Shown: positions 1 to 14,013, counted from the stretch's first letter. The stretch is 64,000 nucleotides of DNA from Neobacillus novalis NBRC 102450 (GCF_001591805.1 NZ_BCVP01000003.1:1-64000), one strand, 5' to 3'. The notes: generated from the sequence alone by a model not told the origin. Made by a program: numbers and translations.

Positions 1-95
1 TTTGCGAATCTGATGGTTTTATTTGCGAATCTGATGGTTTTATTTGCGAATCTGATGGTTTTATTTGCGAATCTGATGGTTTTAATTGCGAATCT
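1..95. repeat. 21-bp tandem direct repeat cut by the window edge
   Basis: Four perfect back-to-back copies of a 21-bp unit (TTTGCGAATCTGATGGTTTT plus A) fill 1-84, and a fifth copy decays after about 11 bases. There are no spacers. The unit is three codons times seven, so one frame on each strand stays open: plus reads FANLMVL and minus reads KPSDSQI per unit. No start codon or ribosome site accompanies either frame, so I treat it as non-coding. The array probably continues to the left of the window. Confidence 0.9.
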
Positions 96-250
96 ACTTG
101 ATTGTGATTCGACAGGGATTCCCTTCTTAACAAACTTCCACCTCTAAACCAGCACTTCCCTGAAATTTGGATTATTAATCTCAAAATTAATTGGAAATCC
201 CGAAAAAAGATATTTTTTCTCACAAATTGCATAGACGATACTTAAATCAC

Positions 251-279
251 GTCCCAAGTGTCGATTTTTCACTTGGGAC
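251..279. terminator. inverted repeat downstream of pyrE, possible terminator
   Basis: Perfect 10-bp arms GTCCCAAGTG/CACTTGGGAC flank a 9-base loop. It lies 16 bases beyond the pyrE stop codon, where the pyr operon should end. In the pyr direction the hairpin is not followed by a T-run; in the opposite direction it is followed by TTTTCT. It may stop an incoming transcript from the left, or end the pyr transcript poorly. The rest of 96-295 shows no gene I can support. Confidence 0.4.
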
Positions 280-295
280 TTTTCTAATCGCCGTA

Positions 296-915
296 TTATT
301 GCCAATTTACAGGGTCTTTCCTCCACAAAAGCAGGCTTTCTTGATCATCTGCGCTGACATATCCAGCTGAAATGGCTGCCTCGATTAACGCTGGAAAATC
401 GGTTAGTGAAAAACTGTCAATTTCTGCTTCTTGAAGAAGCTGTTTTCCTTTTTCAAGCCCATATGTAAAAATTGATACTACTCCCAGCACTTCACAGCCA
501 GCATCCCGTAAGGCTTGAACTGCTGTAATTACACTGCCGCCGGTTGAAATTAAATCTTCGACAACGACAACCTTCTGACCTTGTTCAACCTTGCCTTCAA
601 TCTGATTCCCCTTGCCATGCCCTTTCGCTTTCGAACGTACATAGCACATCGGCAAGTTCAACAGCTCACTGACCCAGGCTGCATGCGGAATCCCTGCGGT
701 TGCTGTTCCGGCAATAACTTCAGCTTCCTTAAAGTGTTCAAGGATCAGTGTTTGTAATCCCGCTGCTATTTCCCGCCTCACTTCTGGGAATGAAAGAGTC
801 AGGCGATTATCACAATAGATCGGTGATTTTAACCCTGATGTCCAAGTAAAAGGATCCTGTGGTCTCAAGGCTACCGCATTGATTTCTAATAGTTTTTCGG
901 CAATTTTGTGTTTCA

Positions 916-916
<1 letters not shown>
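296..916 (-). CDS. pyrE: Orotate phosphoribosyltransferase
   Basis: Transfers the phosphoribosyl group of PRPP to orotate, giving OMP in cytosolic UMP synthesis. The 206-residue product has the usual length. The PRPP-binding segment [12 protein letters not shown] is at about residues 116-127 and the flexible catalytic loop [10 protein letters not shown] at about 94-103. The ATG at 916 is preferred over an in-frame ATG 30 bases upstream because AAGGGG sits 7 bases before it. The start overlaps the pyrF stop by one base (TAATG), implying translational coupling. It is the last gene of the pyr operon, and regulation is inherited from the upstream PyrR attenuators. Confidence 0.97.
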
Positions 917-3308
<2,392 letters not shown>

Positions 3309-3312
<4 letters not shown>

Positions 3313-6300
3313 TTGATGACGGCCTCCTTTTCAGCTCCTTCAATCGCTTCCGCTGAAAAATTCATCGATTCGATTACTTTTAAAATCGCATCTGCGGTGT
3401 CTAAGGAAGTTAAACATGGAACTCCGTTTTCAACAGCTTCTCGACGGATTCTAAAACCATCTCTCTCCGGCTGTTTCCCTTTTGTCAGCGTATTGATAAT
3501 GAATTGAACCTCACCTTGCTGAATCACATCTAATAAGGTCTGGCCTTCAGAGCCAATTTTCCCAACAACATTTACCTTCAAACCGGCAGATTCCAAGACT
3601 GTGGCCGTCCCGATTGTGGCCATTAACCGATACCCATTTACAGCAAATCTTTCGGCGAGTTTTAATGCTTCTTCTTTATCTTTATCCGCAACGGTGAACA
3701 AGACAGTACCAATCCTTTTAATATTCATTCCTGAGGCAATCAGCCCCTTATATAGAGCCTTTTCGAGAGTATGATCCTTGCCCATTACTTCACCGGTTGA
3801 TTTCATCTCCGGTCCTAAAGTAATATCGACACTTTTCAGCTTAGCAAACGAGAAAACGGGAACCTTGACATAAACGCCGCTTTTTTCCTCAAGAAGCCCC
3901 GGCTGGTATCCTTGTTGTTCAAGCGAAATTCCTAAGATTGCCTTTGTTGCAATCTTTGCCATTGGCACATTGGTGATTTTACTTAAAAACGGCATCGTCC
4001 TGCTTGAACGTGGATTCACTTCAAGAACATAGACTTGATCACCAGATAAAACATATTGAATGTTTAATAGTCCGATAATGTTTAAGCCCCGCGCCAATTT
4101 TTCGGTATAGTGGGCAAGTGCTCGTTTCACATTCTCTGAAAGTGTCTGCGGCGGATAGACGGCAATCGAATCCCCGGAGTGGACTCCAGCCCGTTCAATA
4201 TGCTCCATGATTCCCGGGATTAAGACCTGCTCCCCGTCACAAATAGCATCCACCTCAATCTCCTTTCCCGTTAAGTAGCGGTCAATCAAAACGGGGACTT
4301 CTGGATTAATTTTTACAGCATTTTCCATGTAATGAAGCAGTTCTTCCTTTTGATAGACAATTTCCATGGCCCGGCCGCCAAGGACGTAAGAAGGACGAAC
4401 TAGTACCGGGTAGCCAATCTCCTCGGCAATGCTAACAGCTTCTTCGACCGATAAGGCGGTTTTACCAAGCGGCTGCGGAATGTTTAATAGTTCCAGCGCT
4501 TGTTCAAATTTATCACGATTCTCTGCCCGGTCTAAATCCTCTAAGCTTGTTCCTAAAATTTTCACACCATTAGCGTGAAGCCCTGCTGCCAAATTGATCG
4601 CGGTCTGGCCGCCGAACTGGACTACGACCCCAATTGGCTGTTCAAGGTCAATGATATGCATGACATCCTCAAGTGTCAACGGTTCAAAATAGAGCTTATC
4701 GGAGATACTGAAATCGGTTGAGACGGTTTCCGGATTGTTGTTAATAATAATTGCCTCATAGCCTGCTTCTTTAATGGCTTTTACTGAATGGACGGTAGCA
4801 TAATCAAACTCGATCCCTTGGCCGATTCGAATGGGACCAGAGCCAAGCACAATCACACTCTTCTTGTCTGAAACAACGGATTCATTTTCCTCTTCATACG
4901 TCCCATAGTAATACGGAGTTTCACTCTCAAATTCAGCCGCACATGTATCGACCATTTTGTAGACCGGGATTAGACCTAAGTCCTTGCGTAATTGATAAAC
5001 CTGAGATTCAGAACGATTCCAAAGCTCAGCAATTTGTTTATCAGAAAAACCCTTTTGTTTTGCTTCTTTCAGAAGTTCACTGTCATTTGGGCGGGCAGCA
5101 AGCAACGCTTCAAGTTCAATGATTCCGGCCATTTTCTTTAGGAAAAATAGATCAATTTTACTCCATTGATGAATGGTTTCAATCGAAGTTCCCCGCTTTA
5201 GAGCCTCCGCTATATAAAAGAGGCGCTCATCCCCGGCTTTTTGAATGCGTTTTTCAAGGAGCTCGTCATCAATTTCATCCGCATCGTTTAATTCAAAATG
5301 ATGGACCCCAGCCTCAAGAGAGCGAATTGCCTTTAACAGTGACTCTTCAAACGTACGGCCGATTGCCATAACTTCACCGGTTGCTTTCATTTGCGTTCCA
5401 AGCGAACGGTTACCCGATTCAAATTTATCAAATGGCCAACGCGGGATCTTAGTCACGATATAATCAAGTGCCGGTTCGAAACACGCATATGTTTTTCCCG
5501 TAACTGGATTTAACATTTCATCGAGTGTTAACCCGACTGCGATTTTGGCAGCAAGCTTGGCAATTGGATAGCCGGTGGCTTTCGAGGCAAGAGCAGATGA
5601 GCGGCTAACCCTAGGATTTACTTCGATAATATAGTAATTAAAGCTATACGGATCTAAGGCCAGCTGAACATTGCAGCCTCCTTCAATGCCGAGAGCGCGA
5701 ATAATTTTAAGCGATACATTCCTGAGCAGCTGATATTCGCGGTCGCTTAAGGTTTGACTTGGAGCGACAACGATGGAGTCACCGGTATGGACACCAACAG
5801 GGTCGATGTTTTCCATGTTACAGACGACAATCGCGTTATCATTGGCATCTCGCATAACTTCATATTCAATTTCCTTATAGCCAGCGATGCTTTTTTCTAG
5901 CAAGCATTGATGTACCGGACTATTTTTCAAACCGCCCGTAACGATTTCTTCAAGTTCTTCCTCATTACGGCAAATCCCGCCGCCGGTTCCGCCAAGTGTA
6001 AAGGCTGGGCGGACAATGACCGGAAAGCCAATTTTTTCAACGAAAGCTTTTGCTTCCGCAATTTCATGAATAATTTCACTATCGGGAACAGGTTCATTTA
6101 GCTCCTTCATTAAGCTCCGGAATAACTCGCGGTCCTCTGCTTGATTAATGGCCGCAAGCTTTGTGCCTAAAATTTCAACTTCACATTCTTTTAATACGCC
6201 TGAATTTGCCAGTTCTACGGCAAGGTTTAGCCCCGTTTGGCCGCCAAGAGTGGCTAGTATTGCATCAGGGCGTTCTTTCCGAATGATTCTGCTGACAAAC

Positions 6301-6515
6301 TCGACAGTTAACGGTTCGATATATACGGCGTCAGCGATTTCTGTATCGGTCATGATTGTTGCTGGGTTTGAGTTTACGAGGATAACACGATAGCCCTCTT
6401 CCTTTAACGCGATACACGCCTGCGTACCGGCGTAATCAAATTCAGCTGCTTGACCGATGACAATGGGTCCGGACCCTAGTACTAAAATAGAGTTTATATT
6501 TGTACGTTTTGGCAT
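3309..6515 (-). CDS. pyrAB: Carbamoyl-phosphate synthase large subunit, pyrimidine-specific
   Basis: Makes carbamoyl phosphate from bicarbonate, two ATP and ammonia supplied by the small subunit. The 1068 residues show the expected duplicated ATP-grasp halves, each starting with a near-identical VLGSGP-I-IGQ-EFDYA segment (about 12-30 and 558-575), followed by an MGS-like allosteric C-terminus. AGGAGGT precedes the ATG. It overlaps carA by 22 bases and pyrK by 4. Its place inside the PyrR-controlled operon marks it as the pyrimidine form rather than an arginine-specific paralogue. Confidence 0.97.
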
Positions 6516-7600
6516 ATTGTCGTAACCTCCTGTTTTTCTGCTGCAATCATGGCAAGAAAGTGTTCAAATAAGCCGTTTGCATCCTCCGGTCCCGGCGATG
6601 CCTCAGGATGATATTGAACGGTAAACGCAGGATAGTCTAAATGTTTTAGCCCTTCGATTGTCCCATCGTTCAATGCTGTATGGGTGATTGTTAATCTCGT
6701 TTGATGTAAGGATTCTGTTTCTACTGTGTGTCCATGATTTTGTGAAGTAATTGCAATTTTTCCTGTCGCCAGCTCCTTGACAGGATGGTTGGAACCACGG
6801 TGGCCATATTTCATTTTTACCGTGTTTGCTCCGCACGCCAAAGCAAATATTTGATGTCCAAGGCAAATACCAAATATCGGAATGACCCCTATCACTTGTT
6901 TAATCATATGAATGGCTTCGGGAACATCCTTCGGGTCGCCTGGCCCATTTGACAGCATGATCCCGTCTGGACGAAGTCGGAGAATTTCTTCGGCAGTCGT
7001 ATGATACGGAACAACAACAACATCACAGCCGCGCTTGTTTAATTCTCTTAAGATACCATGCTTCATCCCCAAATCAACGAGAACAATGCGTTTCCCGCGG
7101 CCAGGGCTTGGATAAGAATTTTTTGTTGATACTGTTCTTACTTGGTCGATTGGGAGTCTTGTTTGCCGCAGCCTGCTGACCACCTCATATGGATCGCGGT
7201 CAATACTGCAAATCGCCCCTTTTAATGTTCCATACTGACGGATAATCCTCGGTAGTTTTCTCGTGTCAATCCCTGCAATTCCGGGGATTTTTTTCATTTT
7301 AAAATATTCATCAAGGGTAAATTCGCTGCGCCAGTTAGACGGAAAGTCCGTCACTTCCTTTACAATAAATCCCTTTAAAGCCGGATTGATGGATTCAAAA
7401 TCATCGCGGTTAATTCCATAGTTTCCAACTAGCGGGTAGGTAAGCATGACAATTTGCCCGCAATAAGATGGATCAGAAAGGATCTCCTGATAGCCAGTCA
7501 TTCCCGTATTAAAAACGACTTCGCCCATTGTATCCATATGACTGCCAAAACCGTCTCCGATAAACACCGTGCCCTCTTCTAAAATAAGCTGTGCCTTCAT
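6494..7600 (-). CDS. pyrAA: Carbamoyl-phosphate synthase small (glutaminase) subunit, pyrimidine-specific
   Basis: Hydrolyses glutamine and channels ammonia to PyrAB. The 368-residue product has an N-terminal CPSase domain and a class I glutamine amidotransferase domain with the nucleophile in GICLGHQ and the His/Glu pair in HPEASPGP. The ATG at 7600 is taken because the protein then starts [13 protein letters not shown], as in the family, and its ATGA overlaps the pyrC stop. An earlier in-frame ATG at 7624 would add eight residues within pyrC. Confidence 0.96.
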   Translation of the reverse strand: MKAQLILEEGTVFIGDGFGSHMDTMGEVVFNTGMTGYQEILSDPSYCGQIVMLTYPLVGNYGINRDDFESINPALKGFIVKEVTDFPSNWRSEFTLDEYFKMKKIPGIAGIDTRKLPRIIRQYGTLKGAICSIDRDPYEVVSRLRQTRLPIDQVRTVSTKNSYPSPGRGKRIVLVDLGMKHGILRELNKRGCDVVVVPYHTTAEEILRLRPDGIMLSNGPGDPKDVPEAIHMIKQVIGVIPIFGICLGHQIFALACGANTVKMKYGHRGSNHPVKELATGKIAITSQNHGHTVETESLHQTRLTITHTALNDGTIEGLKHLDYPAFTVQYHPEASPGPEDANGLFEHFLAMIAAEKQEVTTICQNVQI

Positions 7601-8883
7601 GCTGTCACACATCCTTTTTCCCAAACGATCTCCCCATTTACGATTGTCATCTCCGGCCAGCCTTTACAATTCCAGCCTGTAAATGGAGTGTTTTTTCCTT
7701 TGGAAAAAAATGCGTTCGGGTCAATCTCTCTTTCTTCATTAAGATTTAAAAGGACAAGATCTGCTGGCGCTCCGACTTTGATTTTTCCATATGGAAGAGC
7801 AAAGCTTTCTGCCGGTTTCGTCGTTAAAAAGCCGATTAATTCTTCAAGTGAGATAATATTGTTTACTACTAAATGTGTATATAGGAGCGGAAAAGCTGTT
7901 TCTAATCCGACAATCCCGAATGGTGCCAATTCCATCCCTTCGCTTTTCTCTTCAGGTGTGTGCGGGGCATGATCAGTGGCGATGAAATCAATTGTGCCAT
8001 CCAGCAGGCCTTCGATTAAGGCAGCCCGATCAGCAGCATCTCTTAGCGGCGGATTCATTTTATAGTTAGCGTCAAGTCCTGGAATATCCTCTTCAGTTAA
8101 GATCAGATGGTGCGGCGTGACTTCCGCTGTTACCTTAATTCCTGCACGTTTCGCATCCCTGATTACCCTGACAGATTCCTTCGTGCTGACATGGCAGACA
8201 TGGTAATGACAATCCGCGGATTCAGCGAGCAGGACATCTCTGGCAATCTGAACAGCTTCACAAATTGATGGGATTCCATGTAAATTATTGCGCTTTGCAA
8301 ATGCCCCTTGATGGACACAGCCATTATTAATCAGGCTGTTATCTTCACAATGGGCAACCACCGCCATATTAAGAGCTGCCGCTTTTTTCATCGCCTTAAG
8401 CATCATCCCAGCCGACTGCACCCCTACCCCGTCATCGGTAAAGGCAAACGCCCCAGCACTTTTCAACGCTGCAAAGTCCGTCAATTCCTGACCAAGCTGT
8501 CTCGTCGTAATCGAGGCATACGGTAAAACCCGCACATAAGCAGTCTCCTGAATCCGCTTTTGCAAGTCCTCCATGTGGTTTAAGGTGTCAGGCACCGGTC
8601 TCGTATTCGGCATGGCTGCCACAGTTGTAAATCCCCCCCTAGCTGCAGCTAGGGTTCCGGTCGCAATTGTCTCTTTCTTTTCTCCGCCGGGCTCGCGCAG
8701 ATGGACATGCAAGTCGATAAATCCCGGTGAAACCAACATTCCCGGCGCATCCACTTTTCGGTCAACTTCCGCTTCAATCTTCTTTTCTATTTTCGTAACA
8801 ATCCCGTTTTCTATTAAAATATCAGCCGAATTTTTTTCTCCGTTAGATGCTATGTAATTTGCGTTCTGAAGAAGCAGTTTCAT
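7597..8883 (-). CDS. pyrC: Dihydroorotase
   Basis: Cyclises carbamoyl aspartate to dihydroorotate, the third pyrimidine step. The 428-residue amidohydrolase has the zinc-binding [10 protein letters not shown] motif (His59, His61) and the late TDHAPHT motif with the catalytic Asp, typical of the type I bacterial enzyme. GGGAGG precedes the ATG. It overlaps pyrB by 41 bases at its start and pyrAA by 4 at its end. Confidence 0.97.
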   Translation of the reverse strand: MKLLLQNANYIASNGEKNSADILIENGIVTKIEKKIEAEVDRKVDAPGMLVSPGFIDLHVHLREPGGEKKETIATGTLAAARGGFTTVAAMPNTRPVPDTLNHMEDLQKRIQETAYVRVLPYASITTRQLGQELTDFAALKSAGAFAFTDDGVGVQSAGMMLKAMKKAAALNMAVVAHCEDNSLINNGCVHQGAFAKRNNLHGIPSICEAVQIARDVLLAESADCHYHVCHVSTKESVRVIRDAKRAGIKVTAEVTPHHLILTEEDIPGLDANYKMNPPLRDAADRAALIEGLLDGTIDFIATDHAPHTPEEKSEGMELAPFGIVGLETAFPLLYTHLVVNNIISLEELIGFLTTKPAESFALPYGKIKVGAPADLVLLNLNEEREIDPNAFFSKGKNTPFTGWNCKGWPEMTIVNGEIVWEKGCVTA

Positions 8884-9787
8884 ATTGATTTCCTCCCATT
8901 AAACTCTCAATTGACCGTTTTAAGGCCGCCATTCTGACATAGACACCGTTTTCCATTTGCTTAAAGATTCTTGAACGTTTGCATTCTACTAAGCTATCAG
9001 CAATTTCTACATTCCGGTTTACAGGAGCGGGATGCATAATAATACTGTTAGGCTTCATTTGCTGTTCCCGCTCTAGCGTCAAGCCATACTGGTGATGATA
9101 CTCGGAAGCTGTAAAGCTTCCCGTCTTTTGATGCCGTTCATGCTGGACTCTTAGCAGCATGACCACATCCGAGGATCTGACGGCTTCGTCAATCGGTCTA
9201 AATCTTGCAGAATTTAAACTATGGTAGTCAAACCATTCCTCCGGTCCAGAGAAAATAACTTCCGCACCAAGTCTAGTTAAGGCATCGGCATTTGAATGTG
9301 CCACCCGGCTGTGACTGATATCGCCAATTATCGCAATTCTTAAGCCCTCAAACCCGCCAAATTCCTGCTGAATTGTCATAAGATCAAGGAGCGACTGCGT
9401 TGGATGGTGTCCGCATCCATCGCCTCCGTTTAAAATTGGGATATTAATTTTTCCAACCAATTCATCAAAATAACGATCCTGCCCGTGGCGAATAACGATT
9501 GCATTGACACCGATCGCTTCCAATGTTTTGACCGTATCATAAAGTGTTTCTCCTTTTTGGACACTTGAGGTTTCCACTTCAAATGGAATGACCCCAATGC
9601 CTAACCTTCGTTCCGCCACCTCGAAACTGCATTTAGTTCTTGTACTTGCTTCAAAAAATAGGTTTGCGGTAAACATTTGCTGTGCCGGTCTCCAGACCAT
9701 TCCTTCCGAAAACCTTCCCGCATCCTCAAGTAGTTGATAAATTTCCTCTACCTTTAATTCATTCGTGGTTAGTAAATGGTGCAGCAT
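8843..9787 (-). CDS. pyrB: Aspartate carbamoyltransferase
   Basis: Condenses carbamoyl phosphate with aspartate, the committed step. The 314-residue catalytic chain has the carbamoyl-phosphate motif STRTK and the aspartate-site segment HPAPVNRN. An in-frame ATG at 9811 lies directly on the T-run of the preceding attenuator terminator and lacks a ribosome site; the ATG at 9787 has GAAAGGA 10 bases upstream and gives the family N-terminus [11 protein letters not shown]. No pyrI regulatory subunit is present, as in other Bacilli. Confidence 0.95.
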   Translation of the reverse strand: MLHHLLTTNELKVEEIYQLLEDAGRFSEGMVWRPAQQMFTANLFFEASTRTKCSFEVAERRLGIGVIPFEVETSSVQKGETLYDTVKTLEAIGVNAIVIRHGQDRYFDELVGKINIPILNGGDGCGHHPTQSLLDLMTIQQEFGGFEGLRIAIIGDISHSRVAHSNADALTRLGAEVIFSGPEEWFDYHSLNSARFRPIDEAVRSSDVVMLLRVQHERHQKTGSFTASEYHHQYGLTLEREQQMKPNSIIMHPAPVNRNVEIADSLVECKRSRIFKQMENGVYVRMAALKRSIESLMGGNQYETASSERKLHSI

Positions 9788-9812
9788 CGCTTCCACATCC
9801 TTTCTTAGCATT

Positions 9813-9905
9813 AAAAATGCACCCTGAAATCTCCTTCAGGGTGCATTGAATCAAAGCTGAAACCACCTGGTTCAAGCTAAACACCCTTCTAAGCCTCTCT
9901 GGACT
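9813..9905 (-). promoter_or_regulatory. PyrR-dependent attenuator in the pyrP-pyrB gap
   Basis: Reading the minus strand, the PyrR-binding motif AGTCCAGAGAGGCTT (around 9891-9905) is followed by an intrinsic terminator with 11-bp arms TGCACCCTGAA/TTCAGGGTGCA (9818-9828 and 9835-9845), a 6-base loop and TTTTT. In Bacilli UMP-bound PyrR stabilises the anti-antiterminator so the terminator forms. This is the third of three such devices and sets expression of pyrB and the enzymes after it. Confidence 0.93.
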
Positions 9906-9924
9906 TCGTTAAAAGGTAACTATA

Positions 9925-11235
9925 TTATGCTGTTTTCTTGTTTTTATCTACTTCTGCATCAAACATACTGCCACTTACTGGCTGTCTGCCCGGAAGGATG
10001 AGGTTTAAAACAACACCCAAAATGGCGGCTAACGCCATCCCTTGAATTTGGATATCTTTAAATGGCAGCTTAAGAATAGCTCCGCCAAGTCCAACGACAA
10101 GAATTACTGATGAAATGACCAGATTTCGTTTATCATCAAAATCAATTTTACTGTCAACTAACATCCTTAGCCCTGATGAGGCGATTATTCCAAACAATAG
10201 GATGGAGACACCACCCATAACTGGGGTTGGAATCGTTTGGATTAATGCTGTTATTTTTCCAATAAAACCGAAGATGACCGCTAATACTGCTGCGCCTGCC
10301 AGTACGTATACACTGTAGACACGGGTAATTGCCAAGACGCCAATATTTTCACCGTAGGTTGTTTTTGGAGGACCGCCTACTAAAGCTGAAACAATCGTTG
10401 CTGTCCCGTCCCCAAGGATAGAACGATGTAACCCTGGTTCCTTAATGTAATCACGTCCTACTACCTTACTAAGGATTAACTGGTGGCCGATATGTTCGGA
10501 AATCGTTACCACTGCGACAGGTACCATTAACCAGAAAATGTCCCATGTGACTTTTACCTTATAGCTGACAAATGGGATGATAAATTCCGGCATTTCCAAC
10601 CAATCGGCTTTCAATACTGCCGTAAAATCAACGATTCCCACCATTAATGCGTAAATATATCCAACAATTATTCCTGCTAATATCGGGATCATGCTAAATA
10701 TTTTTTTGGCAAAAATCGAGAAAATTATGGTCGCAGCAAGTGTGACCAAGGCAGCAGAGAAGTGGATCACGCTATATTCCCCTGCTGTATTATTCATTGC
10801 CATTCCCACCGCTGTCGGGGCAATGGACAAGCCAATAACAATGATAACCGGTCCGACTACAATTGGCGGGAGCAGATTCATAATCCAACGATATCCCCCC
10901 TTACTAATAATCAGGGCAATCATCCCGTAGACGAGTCCTGCCAGGAAGGTCCCTGCCATTGCTGCACCAGGTCCGCCTGCTTCATTGAGGAGTTTGATTG
11001 GGATTATATACGCAAAGGAAGACCCGAGATATGCTGGTACTTGCCATTTTGTAATCAGTAAAAATGCCAATGTCCCCAGGCCGCTTGAGATAAGGGCAAT
11101 TGCCGGGCTTAAGCCGACAAGGTACGGCACAAGAATGGTTGCCCCAAACATGGAGAACAAATGCTGGATGCTTAATGTCAGCCATTGGTCTGGTTTTGGA
11201 ATCTCATTTACGTCTAGGATGGGTTTGTTGTTCAT
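9925..11235 (-). CDS. pyrP: Uracil permease (NCS2 family)
   Basis: Proton-coupled uracil importer of the UraA/NCS2 family. The 436 residues are strongly hydrophobic with about a dozen predicted membrane segments, and the QHLFSMFGATILVP segment near residue 25 plus the NIGVLAITRVYS segment are family landmarks. A longer in-frame start at 11301 lies within the upstream terminator; the ATG at 11235 with GGGGAG 6 bases before it is chosen. It sits between two PyrR attenuators, linking uptake to the UMP level. Confidence 0.94.
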   Translation of the reverse strand: MNNKPILDVNEIPKPDQWLTLSIQHLFSMFGATILVPYLVGLSPAIALISSGLGTLAFLLITKWQVPAYLGSSFAYIIPIKLLNEAGGPGAAMAGTFLAGLVYGMIALIISKGGYRWIMNLLPPIVVGPVIIVIGLSIAPTAVGMAMNNTAGEYSVIHFSAALVTLAATIIFSIFAKKIFSMIPILAGIIVGYIYALMVGIVDFTAVLKADWLEMPEFIIPFVSYKVKVTWDIFWLMVPVAVVTISEHIGHQLILSKVVGRDYIKEPGLHRSILGDGTATIVSALVGGPPKTTYGENIGVLAITRVYSVYVLAGAAVLAVIFGFIGKITALIQTIPTPVMGGVSILLFGIIASSGLRMLVDSKIDFDDKRNLVISSVILVVGLGGAILKLPFKDIQIQGMALAAILGVVLNLILPGRQPVSGSMFDAEVDKNKKTA

Positions 11236-11271
11236 TCTAATCTCCCCTGTTTTCTGGTTTATTTTTTTAAT

Positions 11272-11373
11272 TAAAAAACCCTCTTTGTCCACTGGAGGCA
11301 CAAAGAGGGTTTAGAAATTGCCGCACCTAAATAAAATGAGCGACACTTTCCCCTTTGTCAGCCTCACGGGACT
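11272..11373 (-). promoter_or_regulatory. PyrR-dependent attenuator in the pyrR-pyrP gap
   Basis: The minus strand carries the PyrR motif AGTCCCGTGAGGCTG (11359-11373), then a terminator with 12-bp arms AACCCTCTTTGT/ACAAAGAGGGTT (11277-11288 and 11300-11311) and six T. The layout matches the second attenuator of the B. subtilis pyr operon and should reduce read-through into pyrP when UMP is plentiful. Confidence 0.93.
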
Positions 11374-11393
11374 GCTTTTAAAAGGGTAGCTAT

Positions 11394-12084
<691 letters not shown>

Positions 12085-12090
12085 ATCGTT

Positions 12091-12119
12091 ATCTTACTGT
12101 AATTTTCGACAATCGTCAA
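12091..12119 (-). promoter_or_regulatory. sigmaA promoter of the pyr operon
   Basis: TTGACG (12114-12119) and TAAGAT (12091-12096) are separated by exactly 17 bases on the minus strand, 30 bases upstream of the PyrR motif. The -35 hexamer contains the TGA stop codon of the upstream rluD-like gene, so the two units abut with no spare DNA. Confidence 0.85.
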
Positions 12120-13027
12120 TTACTTTTTCGCAATTGCGCAAGCAAACGTTCGATATCATCTGGAAGCGGGGCCTCGAATTCTAAATATTCACCGGTTCTC
12201 GGGTGAATAAATCCAAGCACACCAGCGTGCAATGCCTGTCCGTCAATATCCAATGTTTTTTTCGGTCCATACTTTGGATCCCCGGCAAGCGGGTAGCCGA
12301 TATATTTCATATGAACACGAATTTGATGGGTTCTGCCAGTCTCTAATTGACATTCTACAAATGTAAAGTCTTTAAAGCGTTCGATGACATGGAAATGTGT
12401 CACAGCATGTTTTCCATGATCAACGACTGTCATACTTTGCCTATCCTTTGTATCCCTGCCCAGCGGGGCATCTATGGTTCCAAAGTCATGTGGAATAACA
12501 CCGTGAACAATCGCCATATACTTACGAGTAACAGTTTTCTCGACTAATTGATTAACTAGGCTTTCATGAGCCATATCGTTTTTAGCAACCATTAACAGGC
12601 CGGTAGTGTCCTTGTCAATTCGATGAACAATCCCAGGTCTTAACACCCCATTGATCCCAGATAAGTCCTTACAATGGGCCATTAAGCCGTTAACAAGGGT
12701 CCCTGTCAAATGTCCGGGAGCGGGATGAACCACCATCCCCCTAGGTTTATTGACAACCAAGACATCTTTGTCTTCATAATAAATTTCCAAATTCAACTCT
12801 TCAGGAATCACATCTAACTCTTCTGGATCCGGAATCGTGATTGCAATTTTATCATTTAAACTGCATTTATAATTGGTTTTAACCGTTTGTCCATTAACAA
12901 GGATATGCCCATCTTTAATCCATTGCTGAACTTGTGTTCGTGACCATTCTTCATCAAGCCCTGAGAGTACCTTATCGATACGATCTCCCTTTTGCTCCTC
13001 AAGAATGATGTGTTCCATTGTCTCCAT
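12116..13027 (-). CDS. ylyB: RluD-family 23S rRNA pseudouridine synthase (YlyB)
   Basis: Converts uridines in large-subunit rRNA to pseudouridine; the exact sites are unproven for YlyB. The 303-residue product has an N-terminal S4 RNA-binding domain (about 15-75) and the RluA/RluD catalytic motif [11 protein letters not shown] with the nucleophilic Asp. AAGGAG lies 7 bases before the ATG, which is 29 bases inside the end of lspA. Gene order lspA-ylyB-pyrR is the same as in B. subtilis. Confidence 0.93.
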   Translation of the reverse strand: METMEHIILEEQKGDRIDKVLSGLDEEWSRTQVQQWIKDGHILVNGQTVKTNYKCSLNDKIAITIPDPEELDVIPEELNLEIYYEDKDVLVVNKPRGMVVHPAPGHLTGTLVNGLMAHCKDLSGINGVLRPGIVHRIDKDTTGLLMVAKNDMAHESLVNQLVEKTVTRKYMAIVHGVIPHDFGTIDAPLGRDTKDRQSMTVVDHGKHAVTHFHVIERFKDFTFVECQLETGRTHQIRVHMKYIGYPLAGDPKYGPKKTLDIDGQALHAGVLGFIHPRTGEYLEFEAPLPDDIERLLAQLRKSN

Positions 13028-13493
13028 TTAATTTCTCCTTTGATTCTCTTTCATCTAGCAGCATTTGAATCATCAACATAATTACACCAATCACTAAAGC
13101 CGAATCCGCAATATTAAAAACGGGAAAATTATAGCCAAAAATATAGGTGTGAATAAAGTCGACGACTTCTTTGTGAATCACACGGTCAATGAAATTTCCG
13201 ATTGCACCGCCTAGCATAAAAGCAAGAGATACCCCAAGGAGCCATTTGCCCTTCGCTGCTTTATAGATATAATACATAATTGCGGCAATAACAACGATTG
13301 TAATAACATAAAAAAGCCACATTTGACCTTGTAAGATCCCCCATGCAGCTCCTTGATTGCGATGAGAAGTAATGTACAAAACATTATCAATAATCGGAAT
13401 GCTTTCTCCTTGATGCATGTTGTTAACAATTAACCATTTCGTACTCTGATCTAATAAAATAACAAAAAGAGCGATTAAGTAGTAATAAAACAC
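12999..13493 (-). CDS. lspA: Lipoprotein signal peptidase (signal peptidase II)
   Basis: Membrane aspartyl protease that removes signal peptides from diacylated prolipoproteins. The 164 residues form four membrane segments; the catalytic aspartates are in the NFIDRV and NIADSALV motifs. The start is taken as GTG at 13493: GGAGGT lies 8 bases upstream and the protein then begins [10 protein letters not shown]. The in-frame ATG at 13511 lies before that ribosome site and has none of its own. It overlaps ylyB by 29 bases. Confidence 0.95.
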   Translation of the reverse strand: MFYYYLIALFVILLDQSTKWLIVNNMHQGESIPIIDNVLYITSHRNQGAAWGILQGQMWLFYVITIVVIAAIMYYIYKAAKGKWLLGVSLAFMLGGAIGNFIDRVIHKEVVDFIHTYIFGYNFPVFNIADSALVIGVIMLMIQMLLDERESKEKLNGDNGTHHS

Positions 13494-13582
13494 TAAGAAA
13501 TACCTCCACATCAGCCAATATTACTTCTTAAGCATTTTAGCATACTTTTTCGCGAAACGACAATGAAACTTGATAAAAAAGA

Positions 13583-13867
13583 CTAGTGAAGCGGTTTTTT
13601 GTAATATATTTCTAAATCATCGGAATCCTTTATAGATTTTAAGGTTGGAATTATTTTCAATAAATCATCTGGCAAAAACTCTCCGGAAATTTCACATAGT
13701 CCAAAATTCCCGCTTTTCATTTTTAGTAATGCTGCATCAATGTCAGCAAGTTCTTCTTTCAAAATCGATGTCAGCCAATCGGGCTTTTGTTTGTTTTTTA
13801 ATGAATTTTCAATTTCTTTTTGGGTTTGACGGAGTTCCAAGAACAGCTCTTCCTGCATGGCATTCAT
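13583..13867 (-). CDS. ylyA: Small DksA/TraR-like protein at the ylyA position
   Basis: The 94-residue product has an N-terminal helical region and a short C-terminal stretch GLCEISGEFLP resembling the DksA/TraR finger segment, but only one cysteine remains, so no zinc finger can form. Its place between ileS and lspA matches B. subtilis ylyA, described there as an RNA polymerase-binding protein that affects late sporulation genes. GGAGGT lies 9 bases before the ATG. The symbol rests on synteny more than sequence, and the product is shorter than I expect for YlyA. Confidence 0.65.
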   Translation of the reverse strand: MNAMQEELFLELRQTQKEIENSLKNKQKPDWLTSILKEELADIDAALLKMKSGNFGLCEISGEFLPDDLLKIIPTLKSIKDSDDLEIYYKKPLH

Positions 13868-13984
13868 AGTGCTATTACCTCCGTATTGTCATTTGTCTTA
13901 TTATATCCGGCCAAGAATTACTGACACGGGAAAACATTTGACATCAACAACAACAATTAACGGAAGAGGATAATTAATGAAAAA

Positions 13985-14007
13985 GCCCCAAGCAATTAGC
14001 TTGGGGC
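13985..14007 (-). terminator. intrinsic terminator after ileS
   Basis: Nine-bp arms GCCCCAAGC/GCTTGGGGC with a 5-base loop, followed on the minus strand by TTTTTCATT. It ends the ileS transcript six bases beyond its stop codon. Confidence 0.9.
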
Positions 14008-14013
14008 CTCTTC

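Noticed and set aside
1-95. CRISPR array
   Set aside because: The 21-bp units are directly adjacent with no unique spacers, and no cas genes are near.
144-326. 60-codon minus-strand reading frame after pyrE
   Set aside because: It spans the pyrE terminal region and the hairpin, has no ribosome site and no recognisable protein features.
10762-11061. Plus-strand reading frames within pyrP
   Set aside because: They are antisense to the hydrophobic permease gene, with no ribosome sites or conserved features.
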